A stretch of 64,000 nucleotides of DNA from Rariloculus sp963665575. Lineage in GTDB: Bacteria; Pseudomonadota; Gammaproteobacteria; Steroidobacterales; Rariloculaceae. The stretch's first letter is position 1, and every line of letters begins with the position of its first letter. A program made the position numbers and the translations under genes. Shown here one piece after another: positions 27,207 to 35,160 of the stretch. The DNA is taken from assembly GCA_963665575.2 (NCBI GenBank), contig CAXXDW010000006.1, forward strand, positions 1,240,001-1,304,000, in the 5' to 3' direction. The notes beneath the pieces are model-generated. The model searched no databases and was not told the origin of the DNA. It saw only the letters and a list, made by a program, of their open reading frames with translations.

Positions 27207-28736
27207 ATGTGCGGAATAGTCGGAATCGTTGGACGCGAAGCGGTCAATCAGCCGCTCTACAACGCGCTCACCGTGCTTCAGCACCGCGGGCAGGACGCCG
27301 CCGGGATCATCACGGAGATCGACGGACTGCTGCAGATCAGGAAGGGCAACGGACTCGTGCGCGACGTGTTCGAGGAGCGTCACATGCTCAGGTTGCGGGG
27401 CAATGTCGGAATCGGGCACGTGCGCTACCCGACGGCCGGCAGCGCGAGCCAGTACGAAGCCCAACCGTTCTACGTCAACTCCCCCTATGGGGTCTGTCTG
27501 GCGCACAATGGCAATCTCGTCAACGCCGACGACCTCAAGCAGCTCGTCGAGAAGCACGACCGGCGGCACCTGAACACCAACTCCGACTCGGAGATTCTGC
27601 TGAACGTGCTCGCCCACGAACTCAGCCGAAAAGCGAGCAACGGTCTGCGTCCGGACGAGATTCTCGATGCCGTGCAGGCCCTGCACGGCCGTTGCTCGGG
27701 CGGCTATGCCGTCGTCGCGATGATTTGCGGTCACGGCATCGTCGCATTCCGCGACCCCTACGGCATCCGGCCCATCATCCTGGGCGTTCGCGAAACGCCG
27801 TTCGGCATCGAGCGCATGGTCGCGTCGGAAAGCGTCGCGCTCGATGCGCTGGGTTTCGAGATCGATCGCGATATCCTGCCGGGTGAAGCGGTGTTCATCG
27901 ACAAGGACGGTACGCTGCACAGCAGGACGTACGACGGCGAGCCCGTCTATTCGCCGTGCATCTTCGAGTTCGTCTATTTCGCGCGTCCCGATTCGATCAT
28001 TGACAATCTCTCGGTCTACAAGGCACGCCTGCGCATGGGCGAAACGCTCGCCGCGAAGATCCAGCGGACCCGGCCGCATCACGACATCGACGTCGTCATC
28101 CCGATTCCCGACACCTCGAGGACGGCCGCCATGCAGGTCGCATACCGGCTCGGGCTCAAGTATCGCGAAGGCTTCATCAAGAACCGCTACATCGGGCGGA
28201 CCTTCATCATGCCCGAACAGGCGGCGCGGCAGGCCTCGGTGCGGCGCAAGCTCAACGCGATCGATCTTGAGTTCGCGGGCAAGAACGTGCTGCTCGTCGA
28301 CGACTCGATCGTCCGGGGCACGACGTCACAGCAAATCGTCGAAATGGCGAGAGAGGCGGGTGCGAAAGAGGTCTATTTCGCTTCGGCGTCCCCGCCGGTG
28401 CGCCACCCGAACGTCTACGGCATCGACATGCCCGCCGCCCATGAACTCATCGCCGCGAGCCGCAGCGAGGAACAGGTGCAGCAGTTCATCGGCGCCGACT
28501 GGCTCGTCTACCAGGATCTCGACGATCTCGTCCACGCCGTCGCCCACGAAGAGTCCGACATCGTTTCGTTCGATACTTCATGTTTCTCCGGCGAATACGT
28601 CACGGGCGACGTGAGCCGCGAATATCTGAACGAGCTGGAGGTTGCCCGGTCCAATCTGGCCAAGGCCAGGCGCGACAAGCAGGTGCGCCAGGACGAACTC
28701 GACGACGAATCGATCCAGGCTGCGGCGGGCCTTTAG
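27207..28736 (+). CDS. purF: Amidophosphoribosyltransferase
   Basis: First committed enzyme of purine synthesis; transfers ammonia from glutamine to PRPP. Class II glutaminase domain starts with the catalytic Cys2 (MCGIVGIVG), with LQHRGQDAAGI and HNGNLVN. PRPP domain: VIPIPDTSRTAAMQVA and VLLVDDSIVRGTTSQQIV. Cys must be at position 2 after Met removal, which fixes ATG 27207. 509 residues. The upstream leader is the right end of a MITE-like element, and no strong Shine-Dalgarno is seen there. Confidence 0.96.
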   Translation: MCGIVGIVGREAVNQPLYNALTVLQHRGQDAAGIITEIDGLLQIRKGNGLVRDVFEERHMLRLRGNVGIGHVRYPTAGSASQYEAQPFYVNSPYGVCLAHNGNLVNADDLKQLVEKHDRRHLNTNSDSEILLNVLAHELSRKASNGLRPDEILDAVQALHGRCSGGYAVVAMICGHGIVAFRDPYGIRPIILGVRETPFGIERMVASESVALDALGFEIDRDILPGEAVFIDKDGTLHSRTYDGEPVYSPCIFEFVYFARPDSIIDNLSVYKARLRMGETLAAKIQRTRPHHDIDVVIPIPDTSRTAAMQVAYRLGLKYREGFIKNRYIGRTFIMPEQAARQASVRRKLNAIDLEFAGKNVLLVDDSIVRGTTSQQIVEMAREAGAKEVYFASASPPVRHPNVYGIDMPAAHELIAASRSEEQVQQFIGADWLVYQDLDDLVHAVAHEESDIVSFDTSCFSGEYVTGDVSREYLNELEVARSNLAKARRDKQVRQDELDDESIQAAAGL

Positions 28737-28835
28737 ACGAACAGCGGGCGTTTTCGCTGACGCCGACCGTGGAGCGGCGGCGCAATTCAGGGATTTTCCG
28801 AGCCGATGAATGTGCCGGTCGCCGGTTTGCGCCGT

Positions 28836-29552
28836 TCAGATTTCGACAAGCTCGAAACCCCGTTCGTCCCAGCGTACGATGCTTGCGCGGTCATGCCATG
28901 CGCCGAGCACGATCCGCACCGCCGCATCTGAGTCGAGCGCGAATTCGTGCACGGCCGGTCGGTGCGTGTGTCCGTGCAGCAGCGTCCTGACGCCGAAGCG
29001 GCGCATCGTCGCTTCGACGCTCGACTGGTTCACGTCCATGATGTCTTCGGGTTTGGCGGCGATTTCCGTGCGGCTGAGCTGCCGCAGGCCGTCGGCGATC
29101 GTGCGCCGCTCCGCCAGCGGTTTGGCCAGGAACTCAGACTGCCACGCCGGATCGCGCACCGTCCCTCGCAAGGTCATGTAGCGCTTGTCGTCGGTGCACA
29201 GCAGGTCGCCGTGGGTAAGCAGTACCGTAGTGCCGCCGATCTCTGTCGTTTCGTAATCGCCAAGCAGCGTGCAGCCGGTTTCCCCGGCAAAACGCTCGCC
29301 GATCAGGAAATCCCGGTTGCCGTGCATGACCTGGCACGGTGTGCCGGACCGGGTCAGTCGCCTCAGCGCCGCGTGCACCGGTCGAAGTCCCGGGTCCGGG
29401 TCGTCGTCGCCGATCCATGCCTCGAACAGATCGCCGAGAATGTACAGGCGATCCGCCGCAGGGCCTTCGCGCCCGACAAAGTCGACGAAGCGCTCTATGC
29501 CCTCGGGCCGCGCCGACTCCAGGTGAAGGTCGGAAATGAAAAGGACCGCCAC
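28836..29552 (-). CDS. lpxH: UDP-2,3-diacylglucosamine diphosphatase
   Basis: Peripheral inner-membrane enzyme that hydrolyses UDP-2,3-diacylglucosamine to lipid X in lipid A synthesis. All metallophosphoesterase motifs are present: FISDLHL, GDLFEAWIGDD, MHGNRDFLIG, LTHGDLLCTDD and LLHGHTHRPAVHE. 238 residues. It follows the cyclophilin gene on the same strand with seven bases between, the usual ppiB-lpxH pairing. Confidence 0.95.
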   Translation of the reverse strand: MAVLFISDLHLESARPEGIERFVDFVGREGPAADRLYILGDLFEAWIGDDDPDPGLRPVHAALRRLTRSGTPCQVMHGNRDFLIGERFAGETGCTLLGDYETTEIGGTTVLLTHGDLLCTDDKRYMTLRGTVRDPAWQSEFLAKPLAERRTIADGLRQLSRTEIAAKPEDIMDVNQSSVEATMRRFGVRTLLHGHTHRPAVHEFALDSDAAVRIVLGAWHDRASIVRWDERGFELVEI

Positions 29553-29559
29553 GCAGCGG

Positions 29560-30138
29560 TTACTCGATCAGCAGGGTGACGTTCTCGATCAGGATCGGAT
29601 TCACGGGCACGCTGCGCTCGAACTCGCCGCCCGCACCGGTCGGTGCGTGGCCGATCTCGTCGACGACATCCATGCCTTCGACGACCGTGCCGAAAACCGT
29701 GTATCCCCAGCGTGTCGGGCGAGGGTTCAGATCGAGGTTGTCGGCGAGATTGACGTAAAACTGCGTCGTCGCAGAGTGCGGATCGGCAGTGCGGGCCATT
29801 CCGACGGTGCCGCGCAGGTTGCTGAGGCCGTTGCCCGATTCGTTGATGACCGAATTTTCGGTCGGCTTGAGCTGCAAATCGGTCGTATAGCCTCCGCCCT
29901 GGGCGATGAAGCCGCTGACGACGCGGTGGAACACGGTGTCCGCATAGAAGCCGGTCGTGACGTTCGTCAGAAAAGCTTCGGTGGTCAACGGCGCCCGACC
30001 CGGGTCCAGTTCGATCACGAAATCGCCGACGCTCGTCTCGACACGAACGCGCGGGTCCGTCGAAATGGTTGAGAGTTCCTGGGCAAATACCTGTGCCGCG
30101 GGCAACACCAGGCCAAGCAATACGATCGCTGACTTCAT
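29560..30138 (-). CDS. Exported cyclophilin-type peptidyl-prolyl isomerase
   Basis: Catalyses cis-trans isomerisation of X-Pro bonds. Signal peptide at residues 1-19 (MKSAIVLLGLVLPAAQVFAQ) predicts a periplasmic location. Core motifs: FHRVVSGFIAQGGGYT, GTVGMARTADPHSATTQFYVNLADN and GYTVFGTVVEGMDVVDEI, with the conserved FHR arginine and the QFYVN segment. 192 residues. Co-oriented with lpxH and preceded by a dispersed ~120-bp element. Could be called PpiA (periplasmic) or PpiB (by position), so no symbol is assigned. Confidence 0.92.
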   Translation of the reverse strand: MKSAIVLLGLVLPAAQVFAQELSTISTDPRVRVETSVGDFVIELDPGRAPLTTEAFLTNVTTGFYADTVFHRVVSGFIAQGGGYTTDLQLKPTENSVINESGNGLSNLRGTVGMARTADPHSATTQFYVNLADNLDLNPRPTRWGYTVFGTVVEGMDVVDEIGHAPTGAGGEFERSVPVNPILIENVTLLIE

Positions 30139-30219
30139 GACTCGATACCGTGCCTTGCTTGATGCGGACTTCCGATAATAGCCAAGTCTCCCTCAACGTT
30201 GCACTGGCGCGCGCCGGTT

Positions 30220-30342
30220 TGCGGCAATTCTCGTTACGGCGTCCGACTTCACGGCCGAGCGCAACACACCCCAATTTTCTGCCTCAATCCGGGCCGAATC
30301 GACCGCCAGATCCGTCCCGTGCAGGATGCGGCCGGGCATATT
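30220..30342 (-). repeat. Dispersed ~120-bp element, copy 2 (upstream of cyclophilin gene)
   Basis: Read on the minus strand it aligns without gaps to 13968-14088. Shared blocks include TGCACGGGACGGAT, GGCGGTCGAT, GCCCGGATTGA, TTGCGC and GTGAAGTC. It lies between the folD stop and the cyclophilin start, in the same orientation as both genes. The 226-bp gap holds nothing else recognised. Confidence 0.6.
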
Positions 30343-30364
30343 GAAAATCGCTGGCCGGTTTGCC

Positions 30365-31294
30365 TCATGCGCTCAGGCGCAGTTCTGCGGCGCGGACCGT
30401 GTTTGCCATAAGCATCGCGATCGTCAGTGGGCCGACGCCGCCCGGCACGGGCGTGAGCGCGCCTGCCGTCGCGGCGACGTTCGGGTGTACGTCGCCGACG
30501 AGCACCGAGCCGCGCCGCTCGAAGAGTTCGAGCCGCTTCGGCTGGGAGGCGAGGAGTTGGCGGGCTTCGTCAGCATCGCTGACCCGATTCATGCCGACGT
30601 CGATCACGACGGCGCCGGGCTTGACGAATTCCTGGGTGACGAGGCCGGCGCGACCGATCGCCGCGACCAGGATGTCGGCCTCGCGGGCCACGCCCGGCAG
30701 ATCGCGTGTCCTTGAGTGGCAAACGGTCACAGTTGCATTGCGGTGCAGCAACAGCATCGCCATCGGCTTGCCGACGATGTCGGAGCGGCCGATCACGACG
30801 GCGCGCGCGCCTTCGATGGCGATGCCGCAGCGATCGAGCATCTCGATGATCCCGGCCGGTGTGCACGGCGCGAAGCCGGTGCGCTTCTGCGAGAGATGCC
30901 CGGCCGAGATCGGGCTGAAGCCGTCGACGTCCTTGCCGGGATCGATGGTGTCGAAGACCCGCTGCGCCGCGTTCGAGCCCATTGTGGCGGGCAGCGGCGA
31001 TTGAACCAGGATGCCGTCGGTTTCCGCGCTCGAATTGAACCGATCGACGACGGCCAATGTCTCATCGAGTGTCGCGTTGCCCGGCAGCGTCTCGAGCGTG
31101 ACGCTCATGCCGGAGTCCTCGGCCGTCCTGAGCTTGTTACGCACATAGACGTGGGATGCGGGATCGTCGCCGACGAGAACGATCGCCAGTCCCGGCGGGC
31201 GTCCGAGCGCGTCTCGCACGGCTGTGATGCGCTCTGCGAGGTCGTCCCTGATTTGCTGCGCAATGGCCTTCCCGTCGATGATTCTGGCCGGCAT
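30365..31294 (-). CDS. folD: Methylenetetrahydrofolate dehydrogenase/cyclohydrolase
   Basis: Bifunctional enzyme interconverting 5,10-methylene-THF, 5,10-methenyl-THF and 10-formyl-THF. Seen: YVRNKLRTAEDSGM with the catalytic Lys, GILVQSPLPATM, the NADP-binding VVIGRSDIVGKPMAMLLLHRNATVTVCHSRT, and PVPGGVGPLTIAMLMANT. ATG 31294 gives the family start MPARIIDGKAIAQQI; the frame runs on into tRNA genes upstream and is not coding there. 309 residues. The gene for cysteinyl-tRNA synthetase, a common neighbour, is not here. Confidence 0.95.
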   Translation of the reverse strand: MPARIIDGKAIAQQIRDDLAERITAVRDALGRPPGLAIVLVGDDPASHVYVRNKLRTAEDSGMSVTLETLPGNATLDETLAVVDRFNSSAETDGILVQSPLPATMGSNAAQRVFDTIDPGKDVDGFSPISAGHLSQKRTGFAPCTPAGIIEMLDRCGIAIEGARAVVIGRSDIVGKPMAMLLLHRNATVTVCHSRTRDLPGVAREADILVAAIGRAGLVTQEFVKPGAVVIDVGMNRVSDADEARQLLASQPKRLELFERRGSVLVGDVHPNVAATAGALTPVPGGVGPLTIAMLMANTVRAAELRLSA

Positions 31295-31367
31295 TTGCTC
31301 GATCCCGTGGGCGAAGGAGCGCGGATTCTCGCACGGCGCTCCGGCGTCTCTCAAGCAGCGTTCCTGA

Positions 31368-31396
31368 TTGATTCGGTGCTCCGCGGCCCCTACCAT
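31368..31396 (+). promoter_or_regulatory. Possible sigma70 promoter of the tRNA cluster
   Basis: TTGATT at 31368-31373 and TACCAT at 31391-31396 are 17 bp apart, ending 29 bp before tRNA-Pro. The -35 is good and the -10 is weak. Position is its main support. Confidence 0.35.
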
Positions 31397-31425
31397 CCCT
31401 AGTTGCGCCGCTCGGCGGTGCGAGT

Positions 31426-31502
31426 CGGGGCATGGCGCAGTCTGGTAGCGCATCTGCTTTGGGAGCAGAGGGTCGGCGGTTCGAATCCGTCTGCCCCGAC
31501 CA
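31426..31502 (+). tRNA. tRNA-Pro (anticodon TGG)
   Basis: 77 nt including encoded CCA. Acceptor stem CGGGGCA/TGCCCCG, anticodon stem TCTGC/GCAGA with loop TTTGGGA, T-loop GGTTCGAATCC. First of four clustered tRNA genes. Confidence 0.95.
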
Positions 31503-31542
31503 GTTTCGACGAGTTCAGGAGGAGATATTCGACAAGACAATA

Positions 31543-31619
31543 GCGCTCGTAGCTCAACCGGATAGAGCATCGGCCTTCTAAGCCGAGGGTTGCAGGTTCG
31601 AGTCCTGCCGGGCGCGCCA
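31543..31619 (+). tRNA. tRNA-Arg (anticodon TCT)
   Basis: 77 nt including CCA. Acceptor stem GCGCTCG/CGGGCGC, anticodon stem TCGGC/GCCGA with loop CTTCTAA, T-arm GCAGGTTCGAGTCCTGC. Confidence 0.95.
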
Positions 31620-31651
31620 CAAATTGATTACAATCGCATCCCGACAACGAT

Positions 31652-31728
31652 GGTGGGCGTAGCTCAGTTGGTAGAGCCCCGGATTGTGGATCCGGTCGTC
31701 GTGGGTTCGAATCCCATCGTCCACCCCA
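31652..31728 (+). tRNA. tRNA-His (anticodon GTG)
   Basis: 77 nt counting the histidine-specific G-1 and encoded CCA. Acceptor GTGGGCG/CGTCCAC with G-1 opposite C73, anticodon stem CCGGA/TCCGG with loop TTGTGGA. A TACAAT hexamer at 31629-31634 just upstream may be a separate -10. Confidence 0.95.
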
Positions 31729-31748
31729 TTCCACACGCAGCACCGCAC

Positions 31749-31825
31749 GGGCCGTTAGCTCAATCAGGCAGAGCAGTGGACTCTTAATCCATTGGTTGTA
31801 GGTTCGATTCCTACACGGCCCACCA
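31749..31825 (+). tRNA. tRNA-Lys (anticodon CTT)
   Basis: 77 nt including CCA. Acceptor GGGCCGT/ACGGCCC, anticodon stem GTGGA/TCCAT with loop CTCTTAA, T-arm GTAGGTTCGATTCCTAC. Its last 48 nt (31778-31825) recur at 44113-44160 with four differences, so this is the intact attachment-site tRNA of a genomic island. Confidence 0.95.
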
Positions 31826-32122
31826 ACATTCAACTGGTTATGATTCAAGCTTGACCCTGGAGTAACTCCGCTTGATGAGTGCGAGCGGAGGTCGATGCTT
31901 ACACCGTCGCGTTCGTGACCTGCCAAGTGTGAGCCAAGGGCTGTCGGTGCAAGTTTTTCACTTGCCGCCGGAAGCAAAGCGCTGTTTGGATTTGAACCAA
32001 CACACAGATCTTGTGTGGTGGCTCTATCCAACATATTTGTTCTATAAACGGATCACTAATACATTATACGACCTATTTAAGGAGCATAAGCTTTCCAGCT
32101 CGCTTGGTATCTGCTAGAATGA
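31826..32122. other. Left edge of island, no gene recognised
   Basis: AT-richer than flanking DNA. An 81-codon open frame at 31872-32117 exists but has no recognised motif and poor coding character. A small dyad GCAAG-TTTTTCA-CTTGC lies near 31948. Confidence 0.5.
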
Positions 32123-32165
32123 TCCATAAATAATGCATAGAGTTTCTTGGAAATCTATTTATGGA
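32123..32165. promoter_or_regulatory. Putative HipB operator (10-bp inverted repeat)
   Basis: TCCATAAATA at 32123-32132 and TATTTATGGA at 32156-32165 are perfect inverted repeats whose centres are 33 bp apart, about three helical turns, ending 11 bp before the hipB ATG. Antitoxins of the HipB type bind dyads upstream of their own operon, so this is the best operator candidate. The AT-rich arms could also contain the -10. Confidence 0.55.
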
Positions 32166-32176
32166 ACAATAGAGCG

Positions 32177-32515
32177 ATGGCGAAGCCCACACACAGAAGC
32201 TATTCCCGCTATGCTCGCGAAGCCGCAGAGCTTCTCGGGCTGATGATCCGTAACGCGCGCATCGAACGCGGCATTACGGTCGCCGATCTCGCCGAACGCG
32301 CGGGGATTTCGCGCGGCCTCGTTCACCGCATCGAGAAAGGCGAAATGGGCTCCTCCATCGGAGCAGCCTTCGAGGCGGCCGCCATTGTCGGGCTGCGCTT
32401 GTTCGAAGCCGATCCGACAACGCTGACGCGCCATCTGTCGATCGAACGCAGCAAGCTCGCCCTGCTGCCGCAGTCCGTTCGCACGGGAACGACGAGGGTG
32501 AAGGATGACTTCTGA
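32177..32515 (+). CDS. HipB-type antitoxin, XRE family
   Basis: Probable DNA-binding antitoxin that represses the operon and neutralises the HipA-like kinase downstream. 112 residues. The HTH_3 domain spans about residues 25-80: IRNARIERGITVADLAERAGISRGLVHRIEKGE. The C-terminal tail RSKLALLPQSVRTGTTRVKDDF may contact the toxin. ATG 32177 is chosen over 32147 because the longer start lies within the operator dyad region. The stop overlaps the hipA-like start by 11 bp, typical of translational coupling in toxin-antitoxin pairs. Confidence 0.85.
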   Translation: MAKPTHRSYSRYAREAAELLGLMIRNARIERGITVADLAERAGISRGLVHRIEKGEMGSSIGAAFEAAAIVGLRLFEADPTTLTRHLSIERSKLALLPQSVRTGTTRVKDDF

Positions 32516-33785
32516 TCACCGCGACATGAAAGCACCAGGGGAAGCCTATGTCTGGATATGGCGGCCCGGCGCGACGGCACCGGTCGTCGCCGGCCGCATC
32601 GCGCGGGATGGCGAGCGGCTGATCTTCAACTACGGTCAGAGCTATCTGGATGCGAATGACCGCATTCCGATCTACGCGCCGGAACTGCCGCTGGGCAGAG
32701 GCGCGATTGTGCCCGACGCAGGGCTGAGCGTGGCCGGGTGCCTGCGCGACGCCGCGCCCGATGCCTGGGGCCGTCGCGTCATTCTGAACCGGATCTTCGG
32801 AAGCACGGGCAAGGATGCCGATGTCGCTGCGCTCGACGAGCTGACGTATCTGTTGCAGTCCGGCTCCGACCGCATCGGCGCTCTGGACTTCCAGCACTCC
32901 CCGTCGGAATACGTGCCGCGCGCCCTTCAAGCTGCGACGCTCAAAGAGCTGCTGAACGCCGCCGAGAAAGTCGAGAAAGGCGTACCGCTGGCGCCCGATC
33001 TCAACTGGGCGCTGTTCCACGCTACGTCACTCGGCGGCGCGCGCCCGAAGGCGATGATCCAGGACGGCGACACAAGGAAGATAGCCAAGTTCTCGTCTTC
33101 GACCGACACCTACAACGTGGTGAAGGCGGAATATGTCGCCATGCGCCTTGCGGCCAGGGCGGGGCTCAACGTCGCCCCAGTGAATCTTGAGCATGTCGCC
33201 GGCAAGGACGTGCTGCTGGTCGAGCGTTTCGACCGCGCAAGGACGAAAGACGGCTGGACGCGCAAGGCGATGGTCTCGGCACTGACGCTGTTCGGTCTCG
33301 ACGAAATGATGGCGCGTTACGCCAGCTATGAAGACCTCGCGGAAATCATTCGGCACCGCTTCACCGCGCCGAAGGCGACGTTGCACGAGCTGTACGGACG
33401 GCTCGTGTTCAACATCCTGTGCGGCAACACCGACGATCATGCCCGCAACCATGCGGGCTTCTGGGACGGCGAACACCTGACCCTGACGCCCGCCTACGAC
33501 ATCTGCCCGCAAAGCCGTACCGGCAATGTCGCCAGTCAGGCGATGTTGATCGTCGGCGACAAGCGGATGAGCACACTTGCGACCTGCCTTGAGGCCGCGC
33601 CCAATTTCCAGCTCAGCGAGAAAGCGGCGAAGGACATCATCGCCCGACAGATCGGCACCATCCGGGACGGATGGGTCGACATTTGCGAGGAAGCCGAATT
33701 GACCGAAGTCGAGCGCAAGCTGTTCGGCCAGCGCATCTTTCTGAATGACTTTATCTTCGAAGGCACGGCGGAGGGCTCGCGGTGA
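32505..33785 (+). CDS. HipA-type serine/threonine kinase toxin
   Basis: Predicted kinase toxin; E. coli HipA phosphorylates glutamyl-tRNA synthetase and causes persistence. 426 residues, full length. N-terminal couple_hipA domain (about 15-130), then the HipA kinase core with the Gly-rich GGARPK (177-182), ATP-binding Lys195 in KIAKFSSSTD, LLVERFDR (237-244), catalytic loop NILCGNTDDHARN (303-315) and metal-binding LTPAYDICP with Asp332. All catalytic residues appear intact. The target cannot be predicted. Overlaps the antitoxin gene upstream. Confidence 0.88.
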   Translation: MTSDHRDMKAPGEAYVWIWRPGATAPVVAGRIARDGERLIFNYGQSYLDANDRIPIYAPELPLGRGAIVPDAGLSVAGCLRDAAPDAWGRRVILNRIFGSTGKDADVAALDELTYLLQSGSDRIGALDFQHSPSEYVPRALQAATLKELLNAAEKVEKGVPLAPDLNWALFHATSLGGARPKAMIQDGDTRKIAKFSSSTDTYNVVKAEYVAMRLAARAGLNVAPVNLEHVAGKDVLLVERFDRARTKDGWTRKAMVSALTLFGLDEMMARYASYEDLAEIIRHRFTAPKATLHELYGRLVFNILCGNTDDHARNHAGFWDGEHLTLTPAYDICPQSRTGNVASQAMLIVGDKRMSTLATCLEAAPNFQLSEKAAKDIIARQIGTIRDGWVDICEEAELTEVERKLFGQRIFLNDFIFEGTAEGSR

Positions 33786-33798
33786 CGGAGACACTGTT

Positions 33799-33972
33799 GT
33801 GGCCGTAGCGGAAGCCGAAACGGCCAGAATCAATTATCCCGAGTTGACCGAGTACCTAAAGGAGAACGGCCTCGATCCCTTTGGCATGCAAAACGGCAGC
33901 ATCGGAGGCTTTACGCACTTCGCGAATGAAGTCGACCCGCACCGGTTTGTCGTGCATGCACGACAAGCGTGA
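33799..33972 (+). CDS. Small unknown protein, possible
   Basis: 57-codon frame from GTG 33799, 13 bp after the hipA stop, encoding MAVAEAETARINYPELTEYL followed by KENGLDPFGMQNGSIGGFTH and ending HRFVVHARQA. No family is recognised. The last codons coincide with a perfect 20-bp palindrome (33947-33966). It could be a third gene of the toxin-antitoxin operon, a remnant of a larger gene, or chance; the reading frame starts with a rare codon and has no clear Shine-Dalgarno. Confidence 0.3.
   Translation: MAVAEAETARINYPELTEYLKENGLDPFGMQNGSIGGFTHFANEVDPHRFVVHARQA
33947..33966. promoter_or_regulatory. Perfect 20-bp palindrome, site 1 (possible ParB site)
   Basis: TTGTCGTGCATGCACGACAA reads the same on both strands. 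Shares the core TGTCGTGC-NN-GCACGACA with site 2, whose centre is 47 bp away. The two-base centre makes a hairpin terminator unlikely and a protein-binding dyad more likely. Confidence 0.6.
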
Positions 33973-33989
33973 GAGGACGAGTGAGCCCC

Positions 33990-34017
33990 CGGTGTGTCGT
34001 GCACGCACGACACACCG
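33990..34017. promoter_or_regulatory. 28-bp palindrome, site 2 (possible ParB site)
   Basis: Arms CGGTGTGTCGTGC and GCACGACACACCG are exact inverted repeats of 13 bp around a central AC. It lies 12 bp past the stop of the parB-like gene. The inner 8-bp arms are identical to site 1. Confidence 0.65.
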
Positions 34018-34029
34018 ATCACCGCAGTT

Positions 34030-35160
34030 TCACGGGTCCATCGGGCTGCCGCCCTCATCCGCCTTTGCCGAATCGATGGCGCGGACCATGGCCAGCTCCC
34101 AGCCGTCCTGCTGCGTGCGCAGCACTTCGGCGGCCACCGCGCAACGCCACTGATTCCACTCCAGGCCGCTGGCGCGTGCCGCCGCCCAGATGCAGCCTTC
34201 GAGCCAGGACCGGTGAACGTCCTTCGCCTGCTCCGCCGTCAACGATTCGGCCAGCCGCCGCCCCAGGCGGACGTCCGCGCCCCCGGCGGTCTCTTCGGCC
34301 ACCAACGCCTCGATCCGTTCGGCCAGTTCCGCCTGCTCGGCCGGCGACTGCTCGTGGGCGCGAACGCTCACGCTGAAGCCGCCTTCCCCGTCGCGCTCGA
34401 TCTTTGCCGCGACCACGCCGCCGCCCGCGCGGCCCTTGCGCCGCACGAACACCGTTTCCCGCTCCGCGGGCTCGGCGCCATCTCCGAACAAACGCGTGTA
34501 GAGGCTGCCGGCCGCTACGCCGGGTTGCAGCGCACGCGCCCGCCGCTTCGCCGCCTTGCGTCTCGTTGCGTCCGCACAGCTGTCGGCCAGGCGGTCCGCC
34601 GAGCGCCCCGTGAACTCGTGCATGACCGGGCGTACGAGGCGCTCGATCCAGGGCTCTCCCAGGAGCGCCTTCGCGGTCCGCACACCCCTGGACACCGTAC
34701 CGCGATGGCAACCGAGTGCGGCCGCCAGCGCCGACTGGTTGACGAAGACGCCGGCGTCCAGCAGCGCGATCCACTGCTCCGCGTTCTCCAGCGGCGAGAC
34801 GCCCTCGGTCCACTCGTTCTCCCCGTGCATGAGGGCTGCGCACTCGGCATCGGTGAACGACGCCTCTTGCACCCGCGCCCGCCACGGCACGCGGGCACGC
34901 CGGCAGGCGTCGAGCCGGCGAACGCCGAAAATCGCCTCGACGGCATGCGTGTCTCCCGGAGGCAAGCGGCGTGCCAGCCCGAGCTGCTGTTGCCCGTCGC
35001 GCACGATCGACGACGCCAGTGAATTCAGCGATTCGTCGTCCATGCCGGATCCGCGCCGGTTGTGAAACCGCCAGGGGCGCACGTCGGCGGGATCGAATGC
35101 CTCGACGTGCACCAGTTCCTCGGTACCGCGCGTTCTTGTTTCGTTTGTTTTTTCAGCCAT
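34030..35160 (-). CDS. ParB/KorB-like DNA-binding protein, without a ParA partner
   Basis: 376 residues. The N-terminal part has ParB-like features: SLASSIVRDGQQQLGLARRL (about 46-65), an arginine box FGVRRLDACRRA (78-89, corresponding to the CTP-binding GERR box), and a box III-like HGENEWTEGVSPLENAEQW (112-130). An HTH follows at about 140-165 (NQSALAAALGCHRGTVSRGV). The C-terminal half is not recognised. ATG 35160 is chosen over the upstream frame. No parA is nearby, so it may act as an orphan partition or regulatory protein of the island. The two matched palindromes beyond its 3' end are obvious candidate sites. Confidence 0.75.
   Translation of the reverse strand: MAEKTNETRTRGTEELVHVEAFDPADVRPWRFHNRRGSGMDDESLNSLASSIVRDGQQQLGLARRLPPGDTHAVEAIFGVRRLDACRRARVPWRARVQEASFTDAECAALMHGENEWTEGVSPLENAEQWIALLDAGVFVNQSALAAALGCHRGTVSRGVRTAKALLGEPWIERLVRPVMHEFTGRSADRLADSCADATRRKAAKRRARALQPGVAAGSLYTRLFGDGAEPAERETVFVRRKGRAGGGVVAAKIERDGEGGFSVSVRAHEQSPAEQAELAERIEALVAEETAGGADVRLGRRLAESLTAEQAKDVHRSWLEGCIWAAARASGLEWNQWRCAVAAEVLRTQQDGWELAMVRAIDSAKADEGGSPMDP

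Noticed and set aside
31872..32117. 81-codon frame just inside the island
   Set aside because: No known motif, poor start context and AT-rich composition; likely chance.
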